DNA of 64,000 nt, taken from positions 66,576,281-66,640,280 of the forward strand of contig CM043956.1 in assembly GCA_014529385.2 (NCBI GenBank). Direction: 5' to 3'. The notes under the pieces are model-generated. The model had not been told where the DNA came from. It did no database searches and was given only the letters and a program-made list of their open reading frames with translations. Below are positions 48,893 through 61,593 of the stretch, piece after piece; the stretch's first letter is position 1; every line of letters starts with the position of its first letter. A program made the translations under genes and the position numbers. The stretch is from Adiantum capillus-veneris (lineage: Eukaryota > Streptophyta > Polypodiopsida > Polypodiales > Pteridaceae).

Positions 48893-49945
48893 CTAGAAGG
48901 GATGATGATGCTTTGCGTTTGTGTATTTTTCCACTACTAATGAAAGTGGAAGCAAGATCATGGTACAATGCCTTGGTGCAAGCAACCAAGGAGAGGTACG
49001 ATCTACTAAGAGAAACATTCCTAAGGTGTTTTGGAGAAGGTAGCACATACGAGAAGCTATGGCAATTGCTGATGGAGTTGAAGCAAGGAAGTATGGATGA
49101 GTATGAAACATACAAATCAAAGTTTTTGGATCTATGCGAACGATGGGTTGCATCAGTGAGGGAGGGTGAAGGGGCACCCAATTTCCTAAAGAAAGACCGG
49201 TTTGTGGCTGGTTTATGGCCAATTCTTAAAGAGAAGGTGAAGGGAAGGTTTCTTGCTACGTATGAGGTAGAAATTGAAGTGGCCCGCCTTAAAGATGAGA
49301 ATTTGCATCCACAAGCCAGAACTAAAAAGGAAGAGGAATCAGGAAGGGCCCGACCACACCTAGCCGCACCTGCAGTAGACGTCCAGAGGAACCGACTGAA
49401 GATCAACAAGATCTACTCAACTGAATCATGAGCCAACTAGAGAATATTTTAATACATATGGTGTAGCAAGGGCATGCACCTGCAAGAAATCTAGAGCAAG
49501 GAAGAGGGCAACAAAGACAAAATCAAGACTACCATTGTTACAACTGTGGAGAGAAAGGCCACGGTATGTAATATTGTCCTCATCCAAGAAGGAAGAAATT
49601 CAATAGAGGAGGAAGACAGAATCAGATCTCTCCACCAAGCACGAGACCACCACCACCCAGGAAACCAGGGCTGATTTCACCGGTCCAAATCCTTTGACCA
49701 CCTGTACAACCACCACCACCACAACCTCTCATTCCACCGCTACCTCCACCACCTGCTGGAAACCAAGCAGTAACTGTCATTTCCTTGAAGCTAAGGGAAA
49801 GAAAATGTAGAAGAGCATGTCAATGAGAAGTAGAAAGGGAAAGGAAAGTAGAAGAGGTGGATGCCATGGGAGTGAATCATGCCAGGCACGAAGAGGCCTC
49901 TCAAAGGGAGGAGAAGATGAAAGGAAAAGGCGAGACCAACAAGTA
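48893..49945 (+). pseudogene. Gypsy J gag remnant
   Basis: Retrotrans_gag core at 48,940-49,290: EARSWYNALVQATKERYDLL, YEKLWQLLMELKQGSMDEY, APNFLKKDRFVAGLWP. The pattern is close to gypsy G gag (FLKKERFIAGLFPDLK). After a stop at about 49,430 the same DNA reads YNCGEKGHGM-stop-YC, a CCHC knuckle, at about 49,540-49,575, followed by a Pro-rich stretch. No protease or polymerase follows, so the element is truncated. Confidence 0.7.
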
Positions 49946-50193
49946 GGCATCTAAGGCTTGGTGTAAGATTGACATTGTGGATTATTCATTGGAGTGACTA
50001 TGCTAAACAAGCCCTCCCTTGGCAGAGGCTCATGGTTGGTTTCAGTCAAGGTATCAACCTATGCGTCCTATGTGTCTGGATGCTGGGAATGCTCAACTTG
50101 ATAGGATGTGCCTGCACTGTGGGTCAAGGTCCCCTACAAGGAGATGCCTTTGCAAATGAAACACTGATACAGAAGGACCAAATACTCCACGCT

Positions 50194-50861
50194 CTAATGG
50201 AACCAATCCCCACTCACCCTAGATAGTAGGATGACCTTCGAGAGAGTGTGGGTGTTCCGAATCAGAACAGGTATTGTGGGGATGTTGGCCACCCTTGCAT
50301 CTATAGAGATTGTCCTGTGAGGTGTCTCCAGGACAATCCCAATCTCTAAGACTATCCTAGACAAGAGTGGTAGGTACTCCCTACTCAAACCGAGAAAGAA
50401 GATGGAGATGCAAAGGTCTACCTCCTCTACCAAAACATCTATATTTGGATCCAAGCCATGCCTCCATTGTCAAAAATGGGCTCAAACTGCTCTGATGGCC
50501 AAGGGACTCATTGTAATGACCTTGGATACCATTTCAAAGGTCTCAAAATCTATCTAATAGTAGCCACGCTGAGAAATTGAACATTCAAGATCTTGTCCAC
50601 CGCGGTAAGAAGGCGGGCCTGGAGAAGATTTGGCACCTCTCCTCTGTTGGGTCTGGTGCCCAGAATCTTGCAGATGACAAAAGTGGCCTGCAAGAATTTC
50701 ACCTCTCCTACAAGGCGTGCTTCATTTGATGGTGAGAGACCAACTTCGGTGGTAGACTGTGCAGGCTGGGCAAGGGGGCTTTGTGAGAGTCCCTCTGAGG
50801 TGGAGCATGAGTCTCCATCAGTGTGTGCTATCATGAAGAAAGGGCGAAATGTTGATGACAA
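50194..50861 (-). pseudogene. DUF4283-like (LINE ORF1 type) remnant
   Basis: The complement reads FLQATFVICKILGTRPNRGE, VPNLLQARLLTAVDKILNV, then with stops WRHGLDPNIDVL, FFLGLSREYLPLLSRIVLEI, GIVLETPHRTISIDARVA. The order (RNA-binding-like fold, then W.PGFDP, FPGLP.EY, IA...G..L..D..T) is that of DUF4283, found in plant LINE ORF1 proteins and their relatives. There are several stops, and no reverse transcriptase is nearby. Confidence 0.5.
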
Positions 50862-51444
50862 GAGGTGGGCCTCTGCTAGCCGAGCCGGTTGAAAATGCTG
50901 ACAAATTTAGCTGAGCTAGACCAGGGGAAGAGGGGTTGTGGTGCGGAAAAAGTGGGACTGCGAGGCTAGGGCGGGCGAGGCTGAGGCGCGTCAGGAAGGA
51001 GTGAGATGCAACTAGTTGGGGCGGATATGCTGAGGGCTAGCTTCGCATTGTGTCTAAATGAAGGTAGCGGGCGGGAAGACCAGGGCATGAGAGGCAGCAC
51101 GAGGAAGGCGGGGCTTTGCGCTAGTACTGAATGCATGCAGTGGATGGACAAGGCAGGCATCTCGAGGGAGGTCGGGGGGGGGGGGGGGAGAGATGGCAAG
51201 AGAGGGGGTGAAGAGATGTGCAGGAGAGAAGGGCGAGGACAACAACGAGCCCAACGAACTAGGATCCGCTATTCGAGTGCATAGTTATTTCTAATCTTCA
51301 TGTCTCAATATGTTTCTTGAGTTGATGTTGTTTACAGGATAAAATTTGCGTCAAGCAGCATGTACATGGGCTCAAAGATATTGAAGCTACTTAAGATATT
51401 AAAGAATTTTCATGGATTCAATTGTATATATAGGGTTATTAAAC
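50862..51444. other. GC-rich to AT-rich non-coding stretch
   Basis: 50,900-51,260 is GC-rich, with a run of about 17 Gs near 51,173-51,189. The rest is AT-rich. Open frames on both strands in the GC-rich part look compositional, with no family features. Confidence 0.5.
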
Positions 51445-51625
51445 ATTAGAAGATGCTTGAAAGCGCACAATGTATATTATGAAGTGATGTGACTCTTGGA
51501 ATATGAATTTTGTAAAGTTTGATCATTTTTAATATAATTATGCATGTATATGGTGCTGTGGATTGAGCCCTTGTACCCCCAAGGGCTTTTGCATGTAGAG
51601 TTAGGATCTCCTATTTAAATGGGGG
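51445..51625 (+). mobile_element. Internally deleted E-family element with uninterrupted B/C target
   Basis: 51,447-51,540 reads straight through the site that B and C now interrupt elsewhere: GCACAATGTATATTATGAAG continues to GTGATGTGACTCTTGG. It then jumps to an E-type 3' end (CCCTTGTACCCCCAAGGG, AATGGGGG) adjoining the LTR at 51,626. Leader and 3' end are fused, so the internal part is missing. Confidence 0.7.
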
Positions 51626-51733
51626 TGTTGGAGCTATATACCAACCCCTATGCTATATATAGCTAGGAATCCCCACTATATATGTACACTCAGTGTGTAG
51701 AGTCTACACAATTTGGGTTTGTAGATCTTGCGT

Positions 51734-51779
<46 letters not shown>

Positions 51780-51817
51780 TCTCATCTCTCGTCTTTGTCT
51801 TTCTCCCTAGTTGAACA
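51626..51817 (+). repeat. E-family LTR
   Basis: 192 bp, TGTTGGAGCTATATACC to CTAGTTGAACA, with a CT tract. Similar over its whole length to 21,662-21,842 (complement), and at both ends to copia B LTRs. Confidence 0.8.
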
Positions 51818-51855
51818 TCAAAAGACGCTTGAAAGCGCACATTGTATATTATGAA
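51818..51855 (+). other. E-family leader, other half of the copia B/C target
   Basis: TCAAAAGACGCTTGAAAGCG through TATATTATGAA, matching 51,449-51,486. It ends ATGAA (complement TTCAT) at the C LTR. Its continuation is found next to copia B at 24,760-24,840. Confidence 0.8.
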
Positions 51856-52000
51856 TGTTGAGATGTAGAGAGAAAGAGAGAGAGAGACGAGACAAGAGAC
51901 ACACCATATACGCTCCCAAAAACTGATTCATATTGAGGACAAGATACAAATATATAGGTGAGACCAAGTTGAGTAGAGTGAGCCATATATAGCTCCAACA
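51856..52000 (-). repeat. Copia C 3' LTR
   Basis: 145 bp, adjoining complement GAGTGGGGG (52,001-52,009). Carries CAGTTTTTGGG in element sense, unlike its partner's CAGTCTTTGGG. Confidence 0.93.
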
Positions 52001-52248
52001 CCCCCACTCAAACAAAGGTCTCTAGCTTTGGATGAAAAAACCCTTGGGGAGTTCAAGGGAAAAACCCAAGACCCTATACAATGTGAAAATATGAACCAAC
52101 GATGATGATGTGAAAGTGAATTGTGCATCTATGTACAAATATTCAAGTGACTTAGAGATCACAATGTGCAAATGTGGAGTGTGCATAGTGCATGGTACCT
52201 AAAAGATTACAATGTCATATGTACAAAGATATTACAATAGCAAAGAAG

Positions 52249-55200
52249 CTAATCTAGAAAGAGTGAGGTCGAAGCAACTCCAAGCTCTGAGCGCAAGAGG
52301 ATGAAACGTGACTCGTTGAGGCCTTTGGTCAAAATGTCTGCAATCATCTGGTCACTTGGACAGTGTTCAACCATAATGGTTCCTTTGCATATTTCATACC
52401 TGACATAATGATAATGGACAGCAATGTGCTTTGACTTATTATGTTGAACATAGTCTTTTGCAAGACTAATAGCACTTTGGTTGTCACACCGCAAGGGTGT
52501 GCTAGAAACAGGAGAGTGACCAATATCAACCAGCATTTGTCGAAGCCAAATCAACTCACGAGCTGCAAGTGATGCCGCAACATATTCTGACTCAGTCGTA
52601 GAAACTGCAACACAACGTTGTTTCTTGCTAGTCCAAGAAACAAGACAACCATTTATAAAGAAGCAATTTCCACTAGTAGATCGCATAGATAAATGTGACC
52701 TTGCCCAGTCTGCATCTCTGTAACCCAAAAGAGAAAGAGATTTCATAGAATCCGATGTGAGTTGTCGTCGATAGACTAAACCAAAATCTGTAGTGCCTTT
52801 CAAGTATTTCAACACACGCTTTGCAGCAGACCAATGCTTAAGAGAAGGACATGCAAGATGTTGTCCAAGATAATTAGCAGCAAACAAAATATCAGGACGA
52901 GTGTTCATGCCAACAAACTGAAGACATCCAATCAAGTTAGCATAAGGTTGATTTGTGACAAGTTGACCGCCATTGTCAGAAGTGTTCTTCGTAGAGCTCG
53001 CAAGACAAGGTGTGTTGGCTGAATGTGTAGATTCCATACCAAAGTTTTGAATAGTATCTGCAATAACCTTTGACTGTCGAAGGAATAAAATACCTTTTGT
53101 ACGGTTCCGTTGGATTTGAATGCCAAGACACGAGTGAATCTCTCCAAGATCCACCATATCAAATGCAGAAGACAAGAACTTTTTCACTTGCTGAAGAAAT
53201 CCCAAATCATTGGAAACAAGGATGGTATCATCCACATAAAGAGCAAGAATCACAAAACTGCTACCTTGGCGTTTTATGTATAAGTTGGGGTCTGACGAGC
53301 AAGAGATGAATCCTTTAGAGGTGAGAAATAGATCAAATTTTGTATACCAAGCTCGCGAAGCTTGTTTGAGACCATATAGTGCCTTATGGAGTTGAGCAAC
53401 AAGGTCTTCTTTACCTGGAATAACAAACCCTTCTGGTTGTTCCATATAAATTTCCTCTTCCAAGTCACCATTAAGAAAAGCAGTTCGCACATCCATTTGA
53501 TGAGCTTCTAAATGAAATTGAACAGCAAATGCCAATAAAACTCGAAGAAATGCGAACAACTGGTGAAAAAGTCTCTTGATAATCAACACCAGCTACTTGG
53601 GAGTAACCTTTTGCAACTAAACGCGCCTTGAACTTGTCAAAAGATCCAACTGCTTTTACTTTTGTCTTATACACCCACTTACATTTAATAGCTATACGAC
53701 CAGGAGGTAATTCAGTTAGTATCCATGTACCTTTAGAGATAAGAGAATCGTACTCTGCTTCCATAGCCTCTTGCCATTGATCCTTTTTTGGTGAAGATTT
53801 AGCTTCATCATAAGTAATGGGATCTTCGAAAGCAGAAAAAGCATTATCACCAATATCTTCATCATAAACATGACATGAGCCATGTTCAAAATCAATAGGC
53901 AGATCAACAAAAATATCAATATCATCATTGGCAACATTCGGAATGGATGGTTGTGAAGAGGAAAGTTGCTCTATAGGAAGAGTTTCATCTTCTGAAAGAA
54001 ATGGAAAAGCTTGAAGCAATGATTTAGTATCATCAGAATCATCCATGGACCATGAGCCTCCCATAAGCTGTTCGTTAAAAGTAGCATCACGATTCACAAT
54101 TACTTTCTTGGAGGAAGGGTTGACAGTAGTAGTAGGAAGATGATTCTGAATAAATACTGCTGTCAAAGTAGCTTCAGCCCAAAAAACACGAGATAAGCCA
54201 GAATGAATCAGCATACATCTTACAGCATTGAGAATAGTGCGATTCTTTCGTTCAGCAACACCGTTCTGTTGAGGCGAATATGGAATAGTGTGTTCATGAT
54301 GAATTCCACTGTAAGCATAGTAACTCACAAACTCTCAAGAAACATATTCGCCTCCATTGTCACTACAAAGCTTCTTAAGGCAACGACCAGTTTGAAGTTC
54401 CGCAGCCTTGTGGAATTGTTTGAAAACAGATAAGGCTTCAGATTTTTGTCTAAGTAGAAATATATTCGTATACCTTGAGAAATCATCAATGAAAGTAATG
54501 AAGTAGCGATATTGTGATCTCGAAGAAGGTAGAGGTCCACATATATCAGTATGAACAAGATCCAATATGTCATGAGAATGAGTTGTATTTGAAAGAGGAA
54601 AGGGTTTGCGATTGTGTTTCCCAAGAGCACAAAATTCACAAATTCCCATATGAGGATGGGCTTTAAGATCCATGCCATGAACAAGATCACGACGTTGAAG
54701 ATCAAGGAGTTTTGAGAAATCAGCATGAACAAAACGGTGATGCCATACTTTGCAATCATGATCACATGGAGCAGTGACAACATTTTCTACAACATCAATG
54801 AGAGAGAGTTCAAACAAATTACCATTTCGAGGAGCAAGGGCTATAGTCTGTCCATCTTTCTCAATTTGGCATTTGGTATGATCAAATCCAACAAACAGAC
54901 CAAGATCAACAAGTCTAGCAACTGAAAGAAGATTACGTTGAAGATCTGGTACATGTAATACTCCTCACAAAATACGAGTGCAATAAGATAAGGTACCAAG
55001 ATATAAATCTCCAATACCCTTTACTTGACAAGTAGTATCATCAGCAAGATAAACAACACGTTGAACTGGCAGTGGATGATAGTTATGGAGCCACTTAGAC
55101 TGATATGTCATATTTCTTGTAGCACCAGAATCGACAATAAAAAGTGATCCATCACGTACATGAAGTATTCTGTCTGGAGCAACTGAACATAGGACGCAGC

Positions 55201-56251
55201 TTGTTTCTGGTACAATGTTGTTTCGATGTTCAGTAGCATATGCTCTATTCCGATCTGTGTCGAATCGACGCTTATAGCACATATGAGTGGGATGATCAGA
55301 TCGTCCACAATATTCACAAGAAGAAGAAGAAGAGTCTCTTGATAAACGTGGTTGTTTTTTGGTAATATTGTGTTCTTCATCAAATTGACGTGCCCAACAA
55401 TCATCTTCAGTATGGCCATTTCTGTTGCAGTAAGAACATTTCTTATTAGGAAATTTGAGACGAGAGAAAATATTACCGCGATGGCCACCTCTGCAGTTTC
55501 CTCGTTGAAATGGACGCCTTCAAGCATGAAAAGCCCGTTCCATCTGTTGTGACTCAGTCTCCTTGTGTGAAATCATAGCTGTATCATGACTAGCATTACG
55601 ACGTTCTTGACGTTGAGAGTATTCAATTAAAGACATGCAGGCTTGGTCGAAATCAAGACCATCTTCATTAGAGAGAATAGTAACAATGTTATTATAAGAA
55701 GAGTCCTTCACCGTATCAAGGAGAAGTGTAATCAGTTGCTTTTGTGGAACAGGATCACTGGCAGCAGCAAGTTGATTAATAATAGATTTGAAAGATTCAA
55801 TATGTCCCGTCATGGCAGTACCAACTTCATATTGTAACTTGTTAAGCAACCCTCTCAAATAAAGTATTTCTGTGACAGATTTCTTCTGAAAGTTTGCAAT
55901 AAGGTACTTCCATACGTCGTGGGAAGTAGGCAGTTCGTACATATCAAGCAAAAGGGAATCAGTAAGAGCAGAAATAATATACCGATGAGCTGCTTTATCA
56001 CGTCGTTGCCAATTCGTATAGGCAACATTCCAATCTTCAAATATAGGTCCTTCAATGATAAGCACGTTATCATTATCCGTATCAACAGGCTGAGGCGGAC
56101 AAACACGATTTCCAAGAACAACATCGGAGAGCTCATCGCCTTCAAGAACTAACAACATCTTTGCTTTCCAGCCTGGAAAACCTTGACCTTGGAAAGGAGG
56201 AATAGAACGCTGGCCAGAAGGAAAGCCGTTGACGAGAATATTCATAGCCAT
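52249..56251 (-). pseudogene. Copia C gag-pol polyprotein
   Basis: Starts ATG at 56,251 (MAMNILVNGF), ends at 52,249. Gag, two CCHC knuckles, protease with the intact FIVDSGAT, integrase, reverse transcriptase and RNase H follow the same order as in B. Defects: TGA at 55,520, 54,965 and 54,335, each a CGA in B; loss of 61 codons at about 54,121 (from APSGKIPI to GYKFYD in B), removing the integrase C-terminal part; and a 5-bp deletion near 53,548, just before the RT segment LLAFAVQF. RT retains DVRTAFLNGD, LYGLKQASRAW and LYVDDTILV. RNase H has CDNQSAISLA. B and C together suggest a family that was active recently. Confidence 0.93.
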
Positions 56252-57009
56252 ATCTTGTTGCGAGAAGACATATAAGATAAGATCGCAGAATTTGCACACC
56301 ATATATGGTGAAGGCCGCAATTGAGAATGAGAGAGATACGAGGACTGCGTTCTGTCAATCATAAACGTAAGAAGGATGCTCAAGGAACTTCCAAAGATGT
56401 GAGAGACGTCACCCAAAAAGAGCAGGGTAAAGGAGACGTTAATAATAAAAGAGTCCTCAAAATAGAGTGGCATGAGATGCAAGATTGACGGGCACAATAC
56501 GAATAGCAAAAAGCTAAATCTTCTCTAAAAAGTTAACGCCAAAAAAAGAAAAACGATTGCGGACGCTTCACGAAGAAGTAGGATGAAGAAAGCTGCGTCA
56601 AGCTCAATTGCAGTAAAAACAGCATAAGTTTCTGCTACGAACTCCGATTGACGCAAACCTAGAACTCAAATCGAAGAGCTCGAGGAGACGAACAAGTTTT
56701 GGATGAAAAGTGCCATTGTGCTATGCTACATTGCGCTTTTCCCGTTTCTCCAAATTTTGAGCAGAACAACAAGAAAAATTGAGATGAAGTTCAGGGTGTC
56801 ATCAACAAGAAAACGTAATCAGCGATTAGATTGATTAGCAATAAACGTCACACAAAACACTAATCATATTCTTCTTAACACAAAACAACCACAGTTAACA
56901 GGAATCAATGCTCAAAAATTAAATTTGTAGCAATTTTTGAATCTTACATGCAAATTGCATACACATACTGTTTTGTCACCATGAATTGAATCGGCGCATG
57001 GTCGTTACT

Positions 57010-57021
57010 GCTCTGATACCA
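57010..57021 (-). other. Copia C primer-binding site
   Basis: The complement TGGTATCAGAGC directly adjoins the 5' LTR. Confidence 0.9.
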
Positions 57022-57166
57022 TGTTGAGATGTAGAGAGAAAGAGAGAGAGAGACGAGACAAGAGACACACCATATACGCTCCCAAAGACTGATTCATATT
57101 GAGGACAAGATACAAATATATAGGTGAGACCAAGTTCAGTAGAGTGAGCCATATATAGCTCCAACA
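57022..57166 (-). repeat. Copia C 5' LTR
   Basis: 145 bp, followed outward by ACATG (57,167-57,171; CATGT in element sense), which is also the flank of the B 3' LTR at 30,334-30,338. Confidence 0.93.
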
Positions 57167-57994
57167 ACATGAACCATGTTTAAAATCAGCAGGCAGATCA
57201 ACAAAAATATCAATATCATCATTGGCAACATTTGGAATGGATGGATGTGAAGAGAAAAGCTACTCTCTAGGAAGAGTTTTATCAAATGAAAGAAATGGAA
57301 ATGCCTGAAGCAACAATTTTGTATCATCAAAATCATCCATGGACCATGAGGCTCCCATAAGTTGTTTGTTAAAATTAGCATCACGATTCACAATTACTTT
57401 CTTGGAGGAAGGGTCCTAGAATTTATAGCCTTTGGAAGTGTTAGGATATCCAATAAAAATAACTTTAAGACCAGGAGAAACAAGCTTTGTTCATGTCTCC
57501 CTGGGAACATGAATGTAAGAAATACAAAGGTTTGAAAATGAGATACAAAAGGAATGCACCTATCCATGCTATGATGGATATCTTACTAGCTAGAGGGTGT
57601 AGTAGTAAAATATGATTCTAAATAAAAACTATTGTCAAAGTAGTTACAGCCCAGGAAACACGAGATAGCCCCGAATGAGTCAGCATGCATCTTACAACGT
57701 TGAGAATAGTGAAATTCTTTTGTTCAACAGTGCCGTTCTGTTGACTTGAATATGGAATAGTGTGTTCATGATGAATTCCACACAGTAACTCACAAACTCT
57801 CAAGAAACATATTCGCCTCCATTGTCACTACCAAGCTTCTTGAGGCGACGACAAATTTGAAGTTCCGTAGCCTTGTGGAATTGTTTGAAAACAAATAAGG
57901 CCTTAGATTTTTGTCTAAGTAGAAATACAATTGTATACCCTTCGAAATCATCAATGAACGTAATGAATTAGAGATATTATGATCTTGAAGAAGG
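57167..57994 (-). pseudogene. Copia D, integrase middle part
   Basis: The complement reads the integrase region of the B family with many stops: GGEYVS, GIHHEHTIPYS and QQNGTVEQKNFTILN at about 57,800-57,720, and the linker ending at CATGT next to C. The missing 3' continuation is at 30,334-32,404. On its other side it is cut by copia F at GAAGG (57,990-57,994) and resumes at 62,650. Confidence 0.85.
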
Positions 57995-58104
57995 TGTTGG
58001 AGCTATATATGGCTCACTCTACTCAACTTGGTCTCACCTATATATTTGTATCTTGTCCTCGATACGAATTAGTCATTGGGAGCGTACATGGTGTGTCTCT
58101 TGTC

Positions 58105-58161
<57 letters not shown>

Positions 58162-58165
58162 AACA
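57995..58165 (+). repeat. Copia F 5' LTR
   Basis: TGTTGGAGC to TATCTCAACA. The CT tract (58,109-58,156) is longer than in the 3' LTR. It is followed by the primer site TGGTATCAAAGC (58,166-58,177), one base off the consensus. Confidence 0.9.
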
Positions 58166-58907
58166 TGGTATCAAAGCAGAAACGATCACGCGCCGATTCA
58201 ATTCATGGTGACAAAACAATATGTGTATGCGATTCGCATGTAAGATTCAAAATTTCTACAAATTTTATTTTTGAGGATTGATTCTTGTTAAGAAGAATAT
58301 GATTAATGTTTTGTGTGGTGTTGATTGCTAATCGATATAATGAATCATTGATTACGTTTTCTTGTTTTTTTTTTTGACACCCTAAACTTTGTCTCAATTT
58401 TTGGGGGTCTTTTGCTCAAAATTTGGAGAAACGGGAAAAGCGCAAAGAAACACAACGTACATGACACTTTTCATCCTTGAGCTCTTTGATTTGAGTTCTA
58501 AGTTTGCATCAATCGGAGTTCGCAGCTGAAAGTTATGTTGTTTTTACTATAATTGAGCTTGACGCAACTTTCATCCTTGAGCATCTTCATGAAGCGTCCG
58601 CAATCATTTGTTCTAATTTTGGTGTAAATGTTTTCAAAGAAATTTAGTTTTTTTCTATTCATATTGTGGCCTTCAATCTTGCATCTCACGTCACTCTATT
58701 TTGAGGACTCTTTTATTATCAACGTCTCCTTTTTTTGCTTTTTTGGGTGACGTCTCTCACATCTTTGGACATTTATTTAGCATCATTCTTGCATTTATTG
58801 TTGATAGAACACAGTCGTTATATTTCTCTCTTTCTCAATTGCAGCCTTCACCATATATGGTGTGCACATTCTGCGATCTTATCTTATACGTTTTCTCGCA
58901 ACCAGAT

Positions 58908-60987
58908 ATGGCTGTGAATATTCTCGTCAACGACTTTCCTTCTCACCAGCATTTTTTTCCTCCTTTCCAAGGCCAAGGATTTTCACGCTAGAAAGCAAAG
59001 ATGTTAATTATTGAAGGCGATGAACTCTCGGATGTTGTCCTTGAAAATCGTGCTTGTCCAACTCAGCATGTTGATACGGATCATAATAATGTGCTCGTCA
59101 CTGAAGGACCTATGTTTAAAGATTGAAATGTTGCGTTTATAAATTGGTAACGACGTGATAAAGCATCTCGTCGGTATATTCTTTCCACTCTTACTGATTC
59201 CCTTTTTCTTGATATGTATGAGCTGCCTACTTCTCACAAAAGTACCTTATTGAAAAATTTCAGAAGAAATCTGTTATAAAATACTTTATTTGAGAGGGTT
59301 TCTTGACAACTTATAATATTAAGTTGGTACTGCCATGACGGAATATACCGAGTCTTTCAAATCTATTATTAATCACCTTGCTGCTATCTGTGATCCTGTT
59401 CCACAAAAATAACTGATTACACTTCTCCTTGATACAGTGAAGGACTCTTCTTATGATAACATTGTTACTATTCTCTCTAATAAATATGGTCTTAATTTCG
59501 ACCAAGCTTGCGTGTCTTTAATTGAATACTGTTAATGTCAAGAACGACGTAATGCTGGTTATGTTACAGCTATGATCTCACAAGAAGAGACTGAGTCACA
59601 ACAGACAGAACATGCTGTTTATGCTCGAAGGCGTTCATTTCAATGAGAAAACCACAGAGGTGGCTGTCGTCGTGGTAATATTTTATTTCGTCTCAAATTT
59701 CCTAATAAGCAACGTTCTTACTGCAATAGAAATGGCCATACTGAAGATGATTGTTGGGCATGTCAATATGATGAAGAACATAATATTACCACAAAATAAC
59801 CACGTTTATCTACAGACTCTTCTTCTTCTTCTTCTGAATATTGTGGTTGATCTGATCATTCCACTCATATGTACTATAAGCGTCGATTCGACGCAGATCG
59901 TAATAGAGCACTTGCTACTGAACATCGAAAAAATATTGTACCAGAAATAAGTTGCATCCTATGTTCACTTGCTCCATACAGAATACTTCATGTACAGATG
60001 GATTACTTTTTATTGTTGATTGTGGTGCCACAGGAAATATGACATATCACTCTAAGTGGCTCCATAACTATCATCCAATACCATTTCAACATGTTGTTTA
60101 TCTTGCTCATAATATGACTTGTCAAGTAAAGGATATTGGAGATTTATATGTTGGTACCTTATCTTCTTCCACTCAAATTTTGCGAGGAGTATTACATGTA
60201 CCAGATCTTCAACGTAATCTTCTTTCAGTTCCTAGACTGGTTGATCTTGGTCTCTTTGTTGGATTTGATCATACCAAGTGCCAAATTGAGAAACATGGAT
60301 AGACTATAGCCATTGCTCCTCAAAACGGTAATTTGTTTGAACTCTCTCTCAATGATGTTGTAGAAAATGTTGTCAGTGCTCTAGGTGATCATGATTGCAA
60401 AGTATGCAATCACCGTTTTGTTCATACTGATTTCTCAAAACTCCTTGATCTTCAGCGTCGTGATCTTGTTCATGGCATGGATCTTAAAGCTCATCCCCAC
60501 ATGGGAATTTGTGAGTTTTGTGCTCTTGGGAAACATAATCGTAAACCCTTCTCTCTTTCAATTACAACTCATTCTCATGACATATTGGATCTTGTTCATA
60601 CTGATATATGTGGACCTCTACCTTCTTCGAGATCACAATATCGATACTTCATTACTTTCATTGATGATTTCTCATGGTATACGACTGTATTTCTACTTAG
60701 ATAAAAATCTGAGGCCTTATCTGTTTTCAAACAATTCCACAAGGCTGTGGAACTTCAAACTGGTCGTCGCCTTAAGAAGCTTTGTAGTGACAATGGAGGC
60801 GAATATGTTTCTCAAGAGTTTGTGAGTTACTGTGCTCACAATGGAATTAATCATGAACACACTACTCCATATTCACCTCAACAGAATGGCGTTGATGAAC
60901 AAAAGAATCGCACTATTCTCAATGATGTAAAATATATGTTGATTCATTCTGGATTATCTTGTGTTTTCTGGGCTGAAGCTACTTTAA
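58908..60987 (+). pseudogene. Copia F gag, protease and integrase start
   Basis: Starts at ATG 58,908 (MAVNILVNDF). Gag is broken by stops and small deletions. The knuckle segments at about 59,715 and 59,835 are partly lost (the second has lost its first Cys and later residues). Protease reads FIVDCGATGNM, with Ser replaced by Cys in the DSGA motif. GAG_pre-integrase and the integrase core start are well kept (VHTDICGPLP, CSDNGGEYVS, PQQNGVDEQKN). The TTAA element ends this part. Confidence 0.85.
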
Positions 60988-61589
60988 CACTAGTCCTGTA
61001 AAAAATTAGCCACTTTTGTGGCTTTTTGAGACTTTGGTAGAAAAATTCTCAACACTATGTTAGTTATCTAAATAGAAAATTCTTTCAAGGAATTATGGCC
61101 AACACTCAATATTAGTTGATAAAAAAATATACACAGCTAATTGAAGGTCTAAAGGTGTCTTTCCATTGCCATCTTCTACAACTAATTTGTGCGGATGGAC
61201 AAAATTTTTCTATTTTCTTTCGAAAGTAAATCAAATCATTGTTAAGCAGGCCCAAACTTCTTTTAAAAATCCCTCAATAGGTATGTGATAGATGTATTAA
61301 GCTTTTTTAACCCATATACAAAGACTACCGACATTTTTTACTACTCCAAGTTAAGTGTTGAAGTGTAGTTTTACGTAAAATTTACTAATTTAAGAAAGTT
61401 AATTCTTTATTTTTGTGTTTTTCATGTAAATTGTGTATTTAGAAACCTTTGTTATATCTTGAACCCATTATTAATAAGTTTCATGAAATTTTGATATCAC
61501 ACACAGAAGTTATGTCTCATTTACTAGAATCCTGATGTGAGCCATTTTTGTGGATTTAGCCAATTTTGTGGCTCATTACAAGTCTAGTG
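60988..61589 (+). mobile_element. Non-autonomous DNA element, copy 2 (CACTAG termini, TTAA flanks)
   Basis: 602 bp, same orientation and nearly 90% like 19,623-20,211 by eye. TTAA flanks at 60,984-60,987 and 61,590-61,593. The interrupted sequence is copia pol: GAAGCTACTTTAA | TAGCAGTATTTATTCAG, equivalent to GAAGCTACTTTGACAACAGT in B at 27,835, so the insertion duplicated TTAA (or TA). No transposase. Confidence 0.87.
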
Positions 61590-61593
61590 TTAA

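Larger units (their letters stand above)
51856..57166 (-). mobile_element. Copia element C, complete structure
   Basis: LTRs of 145 bp at 51,856-52,000 and 57,022-57,166, primer site and polypurine tract in place, on the opposite strand to B and closely similar to it. Flanks in element sense are CATGT (5') and TTCAT (3'), the mirror image of B. The coding region has three CGA-to-TGA nonsense codons, a 5-bp deletion and an in-frame loss of 61 integrase codons. Confidence 0.95.

Noticed and set aside
50966-51284. GC-rich frames on both strands
   Set aside because: Open because of GC content; no family features and no start context.
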